Positions 1-8,051 of a stretch of DNA of 64,000 nt are shown one piece after another. Each line of letters starts with the position of its first letter. Position 1 is the stretch's first letter. This DNA comes from Clostridia bacterium. Lineage in GTDB: Bacteria; Bacillota; Clostridia; Christensenellales; Borkfalkiaceae. The notes under the pieces were generated by a model. That model was not told the DNA's origin. It was given only the letters and a program-made list of their open reading frames with translations, and ran no database searches. The stretch is from positions 1-64,000 of the forward strand of contig JAFVRR010000005.1 in NCBI GenBank assembly GCA_017504165.1, in the 5' to 3' direction. The translations under genes and the position numbers were made by a program.

Positions 1-438
1 AACAAGAGCAATGAAGAAATCCTTGTGTCGAAGAACAAAACCATTGACCAACAGAAGAAGGTCATCATCGGTTTTGCGGCAGGTTGTGCTATCGGTCTGT
101 TTATATTGGGGTTCATCTTCATTGAACCGTTGCGAGAGAGTTTGGTCCAGTTAGGATTAGGTATCATTTGCGTGATGCTCGGTATCTTCAATATGTGCGG
201 AAATATCGGCACGATCCATTGGTACAATCGTCGCAAGGTCACGAAGGAGAACCAAAAGGCGTATTGTATGTTCGTCGGTCTTGGAACGCTCATTGTCGGT
301 GTCGCTATAATTGCCGGCGCGGTTATACAAGCGTTAGGATACATAGCAGCAAGCGGATTAGTGATGGGCGTAGGAGTTCTAATTGGATTAGCTCTTATCC
401 TATACACACAATTCAAATATAATAAAGGTCTGTTCTAA
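1..438 (+). CDS. Small multi-pass membrane protein, 5' end cut by window
   Basis: The frame is open from base 1, so the true start probably lies upstream. A GTG at 25 is the first start-like codon inside the window but has no convincing ribosome binding site. The visible 137 residues from there hold four hydrophobic segments (about 16-35, 40-58, 83-105, 107-127) and a basic loop with HWYNRRKVTKEN between the second and third. This resembles small uncharacterised membrane proteins of Clostridia; I cannot assign a function. GC content and codon choice (GGT, GGC, ATC) are clearly richer than in the following genes, which suggests a different origin or a boundary near 440-480. A strong hairpin follows directly. 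Confidence 0.7.
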   Translation, partial: NKSNEEILVSKNKTIDQQKKVIIGFAAGCAIGLFILGFIFIEPLRESLVQLGLGIICVMLGIFNMCGNIGTIHWYNRRKVTKENQKAYCMFVGLGTLIVGVAIIAGAVIQALGYIAASGLVMGVGVLIGLALILYTQFKYNKGLF

Positions 439-445
439 AAGATAT

Positions 446-480
446 GCCCTCGTTCCGAAACGGAGCGAGGGCTGTATGTT
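446..480 (+). terminator. Intrinsic terminator
   Basis: GCCCTCG at 446-452 pairs with CGAGGGC at 466-472, with extra pairing inside, followed by a weak T-rich stretch. It ends the membrane-protein gene. Confidence 0.7.
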
Positions 481-487
481 TTAAGAA

Positions 488-700
488 TTATTCGATTGCG
501 ATATAACTCTTTTCAGTAATTCTCGGTTGAAGCTTTGGAATCGTTAATGACAAAATTCCGTTTTCATACTTGGCTTTGATATCGTTTTGGGTGATATCTT
601 CGCCGATATAGAAACTTGTGGAACTATATTCTGAAATTTCCTTTCTATGGTAAGATGTGGTATCTTTTTCACTGACAGCTATTTTATGAAGGAAAGACAA
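488..700 (-). pseudogene. Truncated Hsp20 / alpha-crystallin small heat shock protein
   Basis: The 70-residue reading frame matches only the C-terminal half of an Hsp20 alpha-crystallin domain: an SFYIGEDIT strand, a KAKYENGILSLTIPK core, and an I-x-I-like tail. Normal family members have about 140 residues; the N-terminal half is missing. The reading frame starts at a TTG inside a repeated terminator-type element (673-707), with no ribosome binding site, so the first ten residues come from that element and not from Hsp20. I infer the gene was broken when the repeat or its flanking module arrived. It is probably not functional. Confidence 0.75.
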
Positions 701-744
701 AAAAAGACTTACAATCGTGTAAGTCTTTTTTTATGTCAAATTCG
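673..744. repeat. Terminator-bearing repeat, copy A
   Basis: The 35 bases at 673-707 are identical to 1655-1689. After a hairpin with a different stem, the tail TCTTTTTTTATGTC-x-AATTCG is again shared with copies B and C. The stem here is GACTTACA/TGTAAGTC (706-725); in copy B it is GAACGATT/AATCGTTC. The element therefore keeps its outer sequence while both stem arms change together. Copies A and B bracket the 943-1632 gene. Confidence 0.75.
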
Positions 745-942
745 ATAGAATTTGATTATAATTCGAGCCTAGCGAGTTATCATTTTGCGATTTCCTAGAA
801 CAAGTAGGTTATGAACTGAAACTTTGATTTTAGAATATAAAACTAATTGAAAATTTTGTAGCGTTATGATATAATAAAAACGATAAAAGTGGTGCATTTA
901 TAGATAATAAACAATAATTACATTGCTAATAGGAGAATTGTA

Positions 943-1632
943 ATGGATATAACAAATATAGTATTATTTATAGTTGGTTCTATTCTCAGTATAGCTATTG
1001 GACAAAATAACGCTTGGGGTAATATTGGTAATAGGTCTTATTCTTCTTGGTATGAAACACATTGCCTTGTGAGAAGAACAGGAATTTGTAAACTAATATA
1101 TTATAAACCAAAACATTTTGGAAGATATACTTTATATGAAGTCGTTTCTTTTTTCGCATCATTTTTGCTGCCCGTGATTTTGGGAATTATATCATTGTTG
1201 GTGGAAATTGGCGTTTTATTTGGGGAAGTTCTTAATATTATAGTTGTCGTAATTAGTGGTTTATTTTTAATAAATCAATTAATTGTAGTGCTTATTAATG
1301 ACATTGAATCTTTGAAAGACGATAAAAAGCGTTTTTATTTAGAAACAGGAACGAGGGAAATTTGTGACTTTGAAAATTTACCCTTAACAGTTAAAGATAA
1401 AAACAGTAAATTAACAAATAAAATAGTCTCGCTTGGAATACAACAAAGAAATAATTCTTATTTTACAATTTATAATTTAAGAGATTCGTACAATACGAGA
1501 ATTAAAAAAGCAAAAAATGATATTACAAAAATAGAAAATATCAATAAGGAATATATTAATTATTTCAAAAATATAGAAAAATTAGTTGTACTTAAAGAAA
1601 ATAAAGACGGAACGTTAGTTTTTAGAAAATAA
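943..1632 (+). CDS. Hypothetical membrane protein with cytoplasmic tail
   Basis: A 229-residue protein with a good ribosome binding site (AGGAG) before ATG 943. Hydrophobic segments lie near residues 4-20, 66-88 and 90-115. A charged, Lys-rich C-terminal region (about 120-229) contains a probable coiled-coil helix near 180-215. A short aromatic stretch (GNRSYSSWYETH) follows the first segment. I do not recognise a family. The gene is very AT-rich and sits alone between repeat copies A (673-744) and B (1655-1775), so it looks like a separately acquired cassette. Confidence 0.65.
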   Translation: MDITNIVLFIVGSILSIAIGQNNAWGNIGNRSYSSWYETHCLVRRTGICKLIYYKPKHFGRYTLYEVVSFFASFLLPVILGIISLLVEIGVLFGEVLNIIVVVISGLFLINQLIVVLINDIESLKDDKKRFYLETGTREICDFENLPLTVKDKNSKLTNKIVSLGIQQRNNSYFTIYNLRDSYNTRIKKAKNDITKIENINKEYINYFKNIEKLVVLKENKDGTLVFRK

Positions 1633-1654
1633 AGGAACAGTTAATTTAATGAAA

Positions 1655-1775
1655 TGACAGCTATTTTATGAAGGAAAGACAAAAAAAGAACGATTTAATA
1701 ATCGTTCTTTTTTTATGTCTAATTCGCAAAATATAGTTTAACCAGTTTGCAATATTTGTGCGAATAAAAATGCTA
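1655..1775. repeat. Terminator-bearing repeat, copy B (includes lysR 3' end)
   Basis: It shares 35 identical bases with copy A (from 1655). From about 1681 to 1769 it is nearly identical to copy C (5137-5225), at a constant offset of 3456 bp. It contains a bidirectional terminator (stem AGAACGATT/AATCGTTCT, 1687-1709) and an imperfect inverted repeat, ATTCGCAAAATAT / ATATTTGTGCGAAT, around 1720-1767. The last part is the coding 3' end of the lysR gene. Confidence 0.8.
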
Positions 1776-2589
1776 TGTTTGATGCAGATTTGTTAGTGTA
1801 AATAAAAGAGTCTCTATATAATCCATTATCTATTTTTAATAGAGAAATATCATCACTTATTTGTTCTTCCCAAGAAATTTTTGGGAAAAAAGTGACCCCA
1901 AGCCCCATCTTTAAGTATTTTCGTACGTACTGTGGGTCATCGCACTCAATGACTATATTGGGAACAATGCCATTTTTAGAAAAAAATTTATCACTAAAAT
2001 CTCTTAAACTACTATTTTTTTGCATTAAAATAAATTTTTCTTCCCTTAATTCGCTAGAAGAAATAGACGGTTTATTTGATATGGCGTTATCTTTATGGAC
2101 GGCAAGAAAAATTTCTTCAGAAAGCCAAAACGTTTGAGAGAAACGCTCAGAAGTTAATTTTTGGTCGGTTATTATAATGTCGTAATCATTTGTCTTAGAT
2201 AAATTATCGTGAGATTGATGATTAATGGTAAAAGAAATTTTTGGATATTTTATTTTAAATTTAGATATCGTATTAGTGACTTTTTCTCGATTAGTTAAAA
2301 TTAGTAATTTTATTTCTCCAAATGGAGTTTGTGCTAAATCAAAAATATCCGCTTTTGCTTTTTTTAAAAGCAATTCAGATTGTTCAACCGCTTCTAAAAA
2401 GATTTTCCCATAGTCGTTAAGTTTAATTTTATTAGCAAACCTATCAAAAAGTTTAACACCTAGTTCGTTTTCTAAATTTTTAATGCTGATTGAAATACAA
2501 GAAGTAGGAACTAAAAAATGTTTTGCTGTGTGTGAAAAATTTTCCGTTTTTGCAGAATGACTAAAATATTTTAATTGTAAAAGTTCCAA
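1738..2589 (-). CDS. LysR-family transcriptional regulator
   Basis: 283 residues, typical length for LysR. Residues 1-60 form the winged helix-turn-helix (ATG 2589; LKYFSHSAKTENFSHTA, then NLENELGVKLFDR). Residues about 90-283 form the periplasmic-binding-protein-like effector domain. It is divergent from the ceramidase-like gene with a 143-bp shared control region, the classic LysR arrangement, so it probably regulates the 2733-5078 operon in response to an unknown ligand. Its 3' end lies inside repeat copy B, and a degenerate copy of that end (with a stop codon) exists at about 5185-5225. Confidence 0.9.
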   Translation of the reverse strand: MELLQLKYFSHSAKTENFSHTAKHFLVPTSCISISIKNLENELGVKLFDRFANKIKLNDYGKIFLEAVEQSELLLKKAKADIFDLAQTPFGEIKLLILTNREKVTNTISKFKIKYPKISFTINHQSHDNLSKTNDYDIIITDQKLTSERFSQTFWLSEEIFLAVHKDNAISNKPSISSSELREEKFILMQKNSSLRDFSDKFFSKNGIVPNIVIECDDPQYVRKYLKMGLGVTFFPKISWEEQISDDISLLKIDNGLYRDSFIYTNKSASNIAFLFAQILQTG

Positions 2590-2616
2590 AATTACACCTC
2601 GCTTTATTATATTATA

Positions 2617-2636
2617 CTATATATTTAAATATATAG
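2617..2636. promoter_or_regulatory. Perfect 20-bp palindrome, putative LysR operator
   Basis: CTATATATTTAAATATATAG is an exact palindrome, placed 28 bases upstream of the lysR start and about 97 bases before the ceramidase-like start. The position fits an autoregulatory LysR site. The high AT content means chance is possible. Confidence 0.5.
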
Positions 2637-2732
2637 CAATATTATAATAATTGATAATTTACAATAAACTAAATCGGTGATAAAATAAGAGTATGATAGT
2701 TAGCAAAAAATTTTGATATAAGGAGAATAAAG

Positions 2733-4067
2733 ATGTTTAAATGTGGCTTTTACGAAAAAGAGATAACGCCACCGCTAGGATGTGGAATACCAGGGTATTT
2801 TAGTATTCGTAGAGGTGTTGACGTTTTAGATAGGCTATACGCTAGGGCAATCGTAATAGAAGAAAATGCTGAAAAGGTTGCAATTCTTTCTATAGACGGA
2901 CTTCATCCCAACAAACAAATTTGTGATAACATCGCAAAGAGAATTGAAGAGTATACGAAAATACCACGCGGTAATATTATGATAGCGTTTACGCATTCGC
3001 ATACGGCAATCCCGTTCCGTTTTGAAGGAATTCCTTTTGAAGATGACAAGATTGTAAAAGATTCTATAAAAGGATACATAGACGTGTTTACAAGATTGGT
3101 TGCCGATTGTGCGATATTGGCAAACTTACGCATGAAACAAGTAAAACTAAGTTTTGCAAAAGGTGAAGTTTTGGGTATTTCTTTTTGCCGTGACTATTTC
3201 ATGAAAAATGGTACGCCACAAACTAACCCACCGCGAACAAGCCCTGAAATTATTGCTCCTGTGACGGACTCAGACAAAGAACTTCCAGTCCTTATGGTTA
3301 AGGACGTTAACGATAATCCAGTTGGCGCGATTATAAGTTTTGCTTGCCATGCAGATTGTATAAGCGGTGAAAAACTATCAGGAGACTACGTTTCTATTCT
3401 TTCAAAGGAATTAAAAAAGGTTTATGGCGAAGAATTTGTCACTATTTTCTTATTAGGATGTTGTGGTGACGTCAATCATTTTGACGTATCAAAAAAAGAA
3501 GACGATACCGACCATTACGTAAAAATGGGTAAAAAAATTGCCGAAGAAGTAGTTAAAGTAGCGAGTAGGGCAAAAGTTTTAAAAAAAGTAGGAATTACCG
3601 CTAGTTTTGAATACATTAAAATTTCGCGCAGAGAAGTAGAACTAGAAAAAATAGAAGAAGCAAAGCATAGCATAGCAACTATTAAAGAGATAAAAGGGGT
3701 AAAAGTCTCTGCCGACAATACTAATCCAGACCAATATAAACTAGCAATGGCTAAAAGATTGCTAGGCTTTTTAGAGGCTACACCTGAATTTTTAGACGTT
3801 CCCGTTCAGTGTATTCAAATAGGAGAGTTTACAATTTACGGTTTTAATTCAGAAATTTTTACTGAATTCGGAAAACTTGTGAAAAAGGGAGATGGTACTG
3901 GCATAAATCTTGTAGCTACACTTTGCAACGAAGCATTTGGGTACGTTCCAACACGAGAAATGTTTTACGATACCATTTACGAGTCTTGCCCTGGCTCGAA
4001 CCGATTACATAAAGAAGCTGGATATATTATGGCAAATAAATTAATATCAATGAAAAATAAAAAATAA
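2733..4067 (+). CDS. Neutral/alkaline ceramidase-like hydrolase (N-terminal domain type)
   Basis: 444 residues beginning after AAGGAG at ATG 2733. The start (GFYEKEITPPLG, GYF) and the metal-ligand motifs FTHSHT (His88, His90) and SFACHADC (His206), plus LLGCCGDVN, are those of the zinc-dependent ceramidase_alk N-terminal domain. Full neutral ceramidases have about 650-750 residues; this single-domain short form is common in Bacillota, and its real substrate (ceramide or another amide) is unknown. There is no signal peptide, so it is likely cytoplasmic. It is followed after 51 bp by an AEC transporter, suggesting uptake and hydrolysis of the same compound under LysR control. Confidence 0.8.
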   Translation: MFKCGFYEKEITPPLGCGIPGYFSIRRGVDVLDRLYARAIVIEENAEKVAILSIDGLHPNKQICDNIAKRIEEYTKIPRGNIMIAFTHSHTAIPFRFEGIPFEDDKIVKDSIKGYIDVFTRLVADCAILANLRMKQVKLSFAKGEVLGISFCRDYFMKNGTPQTNPPRTSPEIIAPVTDSDKELPVLMVKDVNDNPVGAIISFACHADCISGEKLSGDYVSILSKELKKVYGEEFVTIFLLGCCGDVNHFDVSKKEDDTDHYVKMGKKIAEEVVKVASRAKVLKKVGITASFEYIKISRREVELEKIEEAKHSIATIKEIKGVKVSADNTNPDQYKLAMAKRLLGFLEATPEFLDVPVQCIQIGEFTIYGFNSEIFTEFGKLVKKGDGTGINLVATLCNEAFGYVPTREMFYDTIYESCPGSNRLHKEAGYIMANKLISMKNKK

Positions 4068-4118
4068 TTGCGTTGTTTTTAATATGAAAATTTATTAAGC
4101 GCAATAGTCAAGGAGAAA

Positions 4119-5078
4119 ATGGGTACTGTATCAATTATGCTAAAAAACGTAGCAATATTCGTTTTGTTGGCTTTGCCAGGATATTTGCTCGTAAAATGTA
4201 AAATTTTAGACAAAAAACAATCGGGAGCATTGTCTATCTTATTAATGTACGTGGGAATGCCGTTTTTGATTTTCGCTAGCACTATTAATAACCTTACTTT
4301 AGATAGAGAACTTTTAGTGATAATATTGATTGTTATGGCAATTGGTATTGTCTACACTTTTGCAATGTTTTTTATGTCTAAGCCACTAACACAAAAAGAG
4401 CGCGAAGAAAAAACACAAGGAATGATGCGCTTTTCCGCGGTGTTTTCTAATAATGGTTTTTTAGGAATTCCTTTAGCAATAGCGGTATTTGGTGCAAATT
4501 CGCTAGTATCAACTGTCGTTATTATTTTAAATATTATTACAAATATTCTAATGTTTACTTTGGGAATATATCTAATTTCAGGAGACAAAAAAACAATTAG
4601 TTTGAAGAAAGCTTTTCTAAACCCGGTACTAATTGCCTTTATATTAGGCGTCATTGCTAATTTATTAAACGTAAATAAATATCTTCCCGAAGTTGGGACA
4701 TATTCTACCTACTTTTCAAACGTGGTTGCCCCTATTTCTATGACGATTTTGGGGATGAAAATGGGAGACGTAAAATTTTTTGAGTTGTTCAAGTCGTGGA
4801 AAATATATTACGTTGCGATTTTAAAATTAGTTGTTTTTCCACTTTTGATAACTTTAATTGTATTTTTATTAAATAAAGTATTTAATGCTGTTAACGTAGA
4901 TGTCGTTTTAGGTTTTCTAATAGCATTTTCAATGCCAACTGCAGGACTAGCATCGACCTTTTCGGATAGTTTTGGTGGAGATACTCAAAACGCAGTTGCT
5001 TTTACGTTAGGTACAACGATATTGTCTATTATAACAATTCCATTATTGTATTGGGGATTTTGCACGCTTTTGATTTAA
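4119..5078 (+). CDS. AEC family (auxin efflux carrier-like) transporter
   Basis: 319 residues with about ten membrane segments in two halves. Features typical of AEC/BART-fold permeases are present: the GFLGIPLA segment after a SNN, and the late FSMPTAGLASTFSDSFGGD region. AEC members move organic acids or related anions across the membrane. ATG 4119 follows AAGGAG. It is co-directional with the ceramidase-like gene and probably in its operon. A second, separate AEC protein lies at 58738-59709. Confidence 0.88.
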   Translation: MGTVSIMLKNVAIFVLLALPGYLLVKCKILDKKQSGALSILLMYVGMPFLIFASTINNLTLDRELLVIILIVMAIGIVYTFAMFFMSKPLTQKEREEKTQGMMRFSAVFSNNGFLGIPLAIAVFGANSLVSTVVIILNIITNILMFTLGIYLISGDKKTISLKKAFLNPVLIAFILGVIANLLNVNKYLPEVGTYSTYFSNVVAPISMTILGMKMGDVKFFELFKSWKIYYVAILKLVVFPLLITLIVFLLNKVFNAVNVDVVLGFLIAFSMPTAGLASTFSDSFGGDTQNAVAFTLGTTILSIITIPLLYWGFCTLLI

Positions 5079-5116
5079 GAAACACTAAAAAATTAACAAC
5101 AATAAATAAATTATAA

Positions 5117-5225
5117 CTATTTTATAAGTATTAGCTAAAAAAAGAACGATTTTTAAATCGTTCTTTTTTTATGTCTAATTCGCAAAATATAGTTTAACCA
5201 GTTTGCAATATTTATGCGAATATAT
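5117..5225. repeat. Terminator-bearing repeat, copy C (degenerate lysR 3' end)
   Basis: The stretch 5137-5222 matches copy B base for base except for the hairpin loop and a few positions. It includes the terminator for the AEC operon (stem AGAACGATTT/AAATCGTTCT) and a non-coding duplicate of the last lysR codons, in which one codon has become a stop. The ATTCGCAAAATAT / ATATTTATGCGAAT inverted repeat is kept. Copies B and C are direct repeats that bracket the whole lysR / ceramidase / AEC module. Confidence 0.8.
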
Positions 5226-5287
5226 TGAATTCATAGAGCTTTTGTGATATAATTAGTAAAATTATTTGTATTTAGGAGTATGTTTTT

Positions 5288-5917
5288 ATGAAAAACTTAT
5301 TGCTTATTGGTGACTCGATCCGTAGGGGATATGATAAATCTGTTAAAAAATCTTTAGATGGCAAGGTGAACGTGATTTTTCCGCAAGATAATTGCCGTTT
5401 TGCTTCGTATGTATTAAGACATTTTCACGAGTGGTTTGGTGAACTTGACGCTAATGATATAGACGTAATACATTGGAATGCAGGGCTTTGGGATAGTTTA
5501 AGATTGTTCGGGGAAGAGCCTCACACACCGCTTGATGTCTACGCCTATTATATTGAAAGAATATGTATAAGGATTAAAAAATTATGTCCTAATGCAAAGG
5601 TAGTATTTGCAACGTCAACCAAAGTCGTTTCCGAAGAAATGAGCGATAATTTTAAGCGCTATAATGAGGAAATCGAAGAATATAACGAAACTGCTGTAAA
5701 CATTGTTAAAAAATATGGCTTCGAGATAAATGATTTGTATGCTCTTTCTGCAAGCTTACCTGTTGAAACACATTCCGACGCGGTTCATTATTATACACCA
5801 GAGGCAACAAAAATGTTTACAAATCAGGTGCTCTCCGCTGTTTCTCCTCTGTTGGGATTGGAAGAGATACCAAAATATGACGAGGATTTATATACAGATA
5901 GCCCGATTGGTATATAA
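5288..5917 (+). CDS. SGNH/GDSL-type hydrolase
   Basis: 209 residues. LLIGDSIRRGY at the start supplies the nucleophile Ser10 in block I. HWNAGLWD (about 62-69) fits block III. SDAVHYYTPEA gives Asp164 and His167 in the D-x-x-H pattern of block V. There is no signal peptide, so a cytosolic esterase or deacetylase acting on a sugar or small ester is likely. AGGAG precedes ATG 5288. It begins right after repeat copy C and is followed by its own terminator, so it is a single-gene unit. Confidence 0.85.
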   Translation: MKNLLLIGDSIRRGYDKSVKKSLDGKVNVIFPQDNCRFASYVLRHFHEWFGELDANDIDVIHWNAGLWDSLRLFGEEPHTPLDVYAYYIERICIRIKKLCPNAKVVFATSTKVVSEEMSDNFKRYNEEIEEYNETAVNIVKKYGFEINDLYALSASLPVETHSDAVHYYTPEATKMFTNQVLSAVSPLLGLEEIPKYDEDLYTDSPIGI

Positions 5918-6029
5918 TTCAACGTTTTTAACGAATATAACGTCATTTCTTTGTGGGTAGAGCGAGCGAAGAGTCTTCTGAGGAAAATAAAAATATACTC
6001 AATAAAAACGTTAAAAAGCAAGTAAAAAT

Positions 6030-6073
6030 AAAGACCTATAATAGCATTTTCACGCTTTTATAGGTCTTTTTTA
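6030..6073 (+). terminator. Intrinsic terminator
   Basis: AAAGACCTATAA (6030-6041) pairs with TTATAGGTCTTT (6058-6069), then a T run. It lies about 110 bp after the SGNH hydrolase; nothing else was recognised between 5918 and 6029. Confidence 0.75.
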
Positions 6074-6195
6074 ATGTATTTTTTTAGAAAAATCTCACGA
6101 TAGATTTTGTCCCACACACTTTAGGTCAATGTATAGTAAAACTCTCCCACATCTTGATTTGAACCATATAAATTGCTTGCATACGGCAAAAGGGA

Positions 6196-6224
6196 TTGAA
6201 TTTTTTGAAAATATATGATATAAT
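6196..6224 (+). promoter_or_regulatory. Promoter of the structured leader / LRR lipoprotein
   Basis: TTGAAT (6196-6201), 17-base spacer, TATAAT (6219-6224). The predicted transcription start is at about 6231, exactly the first base of the long hairpin that follows. Confidence 0.8.
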
Positions 6225-6230
6225 AATATC

Positions 6231-6375
6231 GCAACACAGTTTAATATTAAAATAGCGTAGGCATACTATTGGTAAAGACGTATGCCCTTTATTCCTACGC
6301 TATGTTTGGAACTGTGTTGCAACTGTGGGTAATGCGTTTTTCGGTGCGTTGCCTGATGGTAGCGCACTTTTTATT
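6231..6375 (+). promoter_or_regulatory. Candidate riboswitch-like leader RNA with terminator/antiterminator
   Basis: The predicted transcript opens with a compact structure made of three nested helices: GCAACACAGTT (6231-6241) with AACTGTGTTGC (6310-6320), ATAGCGTAGG (6252-6261) with CCTACGCTAT (6294-6303), and GCATAC (6261-6266) with GTATGC (6280-6285). Then come two mutually exclusive hairpins. GGTAATGCG (6328-6336) can pair with 6345-6353, or 6344-6353 can instead pair with GGTAGCGCAC (6358-6367), followed by TTTTT, as an intrinsic terminator just before the ribosome binding site. That is the architecture of a transcription-attenuating riboswitch. I do not recognise the aptamer as a known class; protein or RNA ligands are alternatives. 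Confidence 0.7.
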
Positions 6376-6390
6376 AAAGGAGAATTGCTA

Positions 6391-7680
6391 ATGAAAAAAA
6401 TTTATAAGTGTATTTTTATGATTGTATTAAGTTTTACATTAATACTCACGCTTGCTGCTTGCAATAACGAAAGTGGAAATATCCCTCCACAACACACTTG
6501 TTTATATACTCAAAAAGTAATTGAAGATACATATAAGGCAAGTGAGCCTTCTTGTGATAGGAAAGCGAAATTTTACTATTCATGCACTTGTGGCGCAAAA
6601 GGTTCGGAAAAATTTGATGGCAATTATGGTGAACACAACTGGATAAATAACACTTGCTCTAGTTGTGGGGCTAATGCTAATCTAAATTATGCATTAAACA
6701 GTGATAATGATAGTTATAGAGTAATAGGAATAAGTAATAATTGCACTGATAAAGATATTGTTATTGCTCCCTCTTATAATAGTTTGCCCGTGGTAAATAT
6801 TGGGGATTATGCATTTGACAATTGTGTCAATTTCGAAAGTATAGTTATACCAGATGGTGTAACAAGTATTGGTTATCGCTCGTTTTATAATTGTAGAAAT
6901 TTAAAGAATATTAGTCTTCCTAATAGTATAGTAAGCATAAGCGAAGGCGCATTTTCTGGTTGCCTCGGATTAGCATACAATACAGAAAATAATATAAGAT
7001 ATTTAGGCAATAGTGAAAATTTATATTTATACTTAGAAAGTGCAATACCTCAAGAAATGTCGGGAACAGTAATAATAAATAAAGACTGTAAATTTATAAG
7101 TGAAAATGCATTTTATGGTTGTTCAAATTTGACAAAGGTGGAAATACCAAATAGTGTAATATCCATAGGAAAGTCTGCTTTCGTTTATTGTTCTAAATTG
7201 TCAAATGCAATTTTCGAAGAAGACAGTCAGTTGACTAAAATAAGCGAAGAATTGTTTCGCAGTTGTGATAATTTAACTGAAATTTCCATACCCAAAGGAG
7301 TAACAAGTATAGGAAAAGGTTCGTTCGAAAATTGCGGTAATTTAACCAAGATAGAAATACCAAACAGCGTAATAACCATAGAAGAGTCTGCTTTTTCTCA
7401 TTGTTATAAATTGTCAAATATAATTTTTGAAGAAAACAGTCTGTTAACTAATATTGGCTTCCGCTCGTTCTATTTTTGCACAAGTTTAACAGAATTCACC
7501 ATGCCTATTACAATGAAATGGATAGGTGGTTCTGCTTTTGACACATGTTCTAAATTAACAAATATAAATTTTAATGGCACTATTATCGAGTGGGGAAAGT
7601 TAAGTAAAAGTATGAGTTGGTCTCTTTATATACCAGCAAATTATGTTCAATGCATTGATGGAAAAGTTTCAATTAAATAA
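6391..7680 (+). CDS. BspA-like leucine-rich repeat (LRR_5) lipoprotein
   Basis: I choose ATG 6391 (429 residues) because AAAGGAGAA lies just before it; the frame is open back to 6325 but that stretch is the terminator hairpin. Residues 1-24 are a lipoprotein signal ending in LAAC (Cys24). Residues about 35-100 contain two CxxC pairs (YSCTCGAKG, CSSCGAN), a small zinc-ribbon-like module. The rest holds tandem BspA-type repeats with the FxxCxxLxxIxIPxSVxxIGxxAF pattern, typical of surface proteins that bind host or bacterial ligands. Expression is probably gated by the upstream leader RNA. Confidence 0.88.
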   Translation: MKKIYKCIFMIVLSFTLILTLAACNNESGNIPPQHTCLYTQKVIEDTYKASEPSCDRKAKFYYSCTCGAKGSEKFDGNYGEHNWINNTCSSCGANANLNYALNSDNDSYRVIGISNNCTDKDIVIAPSYNSLPVVNIGDYAFDNCVNFESIVIPDGVTSIGYRSFYNCRNLKNISLPNSIVSISEGAFSGCLGLAYNTENNIRYLGNSENLYLYLESAIPQEMSGTVIINKDCKFISENAFYGCSNLTKVEIPNSVISIGKSAFVYCSKLSNAIFEEDSQLTKISEELFRSCDNLTEISIPKGVTSIGKGSFENCGNLTKIEIPNSVITIEESAFSHCYKLSNIIFEENSLLTNIGFRSFYFCTSLTEFTMPITMKWIGGSAFDTCSKLTNINFNGTIIEWGKLSKSMSWSLYIPANYVQCIDGKVSIK

Positions 7681-7986
7681 ATGTAAAATTAACTGGCATA
7701 GAAAGAACTTAATACAATATATCACAAGAAAAATCAACAAAGCAAAATATATCGGGAGAGTTGCGTAAACCTATAAATTTTAATCTTTTGGGTGGTATAG
7801 ATTTTTCATCACTTTTATCTTATAAAAACGGGTAAAAGTGGGCAAAAAATACTTTTTGTCCCACACACATACCCTAAAAACGAGATTTAGTTTGTGTCTT
7901 TTGACACGACTTCGTTTAACCGTAAGGTTAACACAGTTTTAAGCGATAGCGAAAACTTAATTTATAATATTAAAGATGCAAAGCAA
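7681..7986. other. Non-coding stretch with small hairpins
   Basis: No gene was found. It contains several short self-complementary segments: CACTTTTA (about 7810) with TAAAAGTG (about 7833), and GTTAACCTTACGGTTAAAC-type complementarity near 7915-7933. It also repeats TTTTGTCCCACACAC, which is present near 6107. No clear T-run terminator for the LRR gene was found. Confidence 0.5.
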
Positions 7987-8015
7987 TTGAAAAAGATATA
8001 ATTGTGTGATATAAT
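7987..8015 (+). promoter_or_regulatory. Promoter of the sialidase-like gene
   Basis: TTGAAA (7987-7992), 17-base spacer, TATAAT (8010-8015). Confidence 0.75.
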
Positions 8016-8051
8016 AAAGAAAAACTAAAAAACTTTTAGTTGGAGAAAATT

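Noticed and set aside
488..700. Intact small heat shock gene
   Set aside because: Only the C-terminal half of the alpha-crystallin domain is present and the start lies inside a repeat.
6325..6390. Upstream start for the LRR lipoprotein (adds about 22 residues)
   Set aside because: The stretch is the antiterminator/terminator hairpin; the ribosome binding site and lipoprotein signal both fix ATG 6391.
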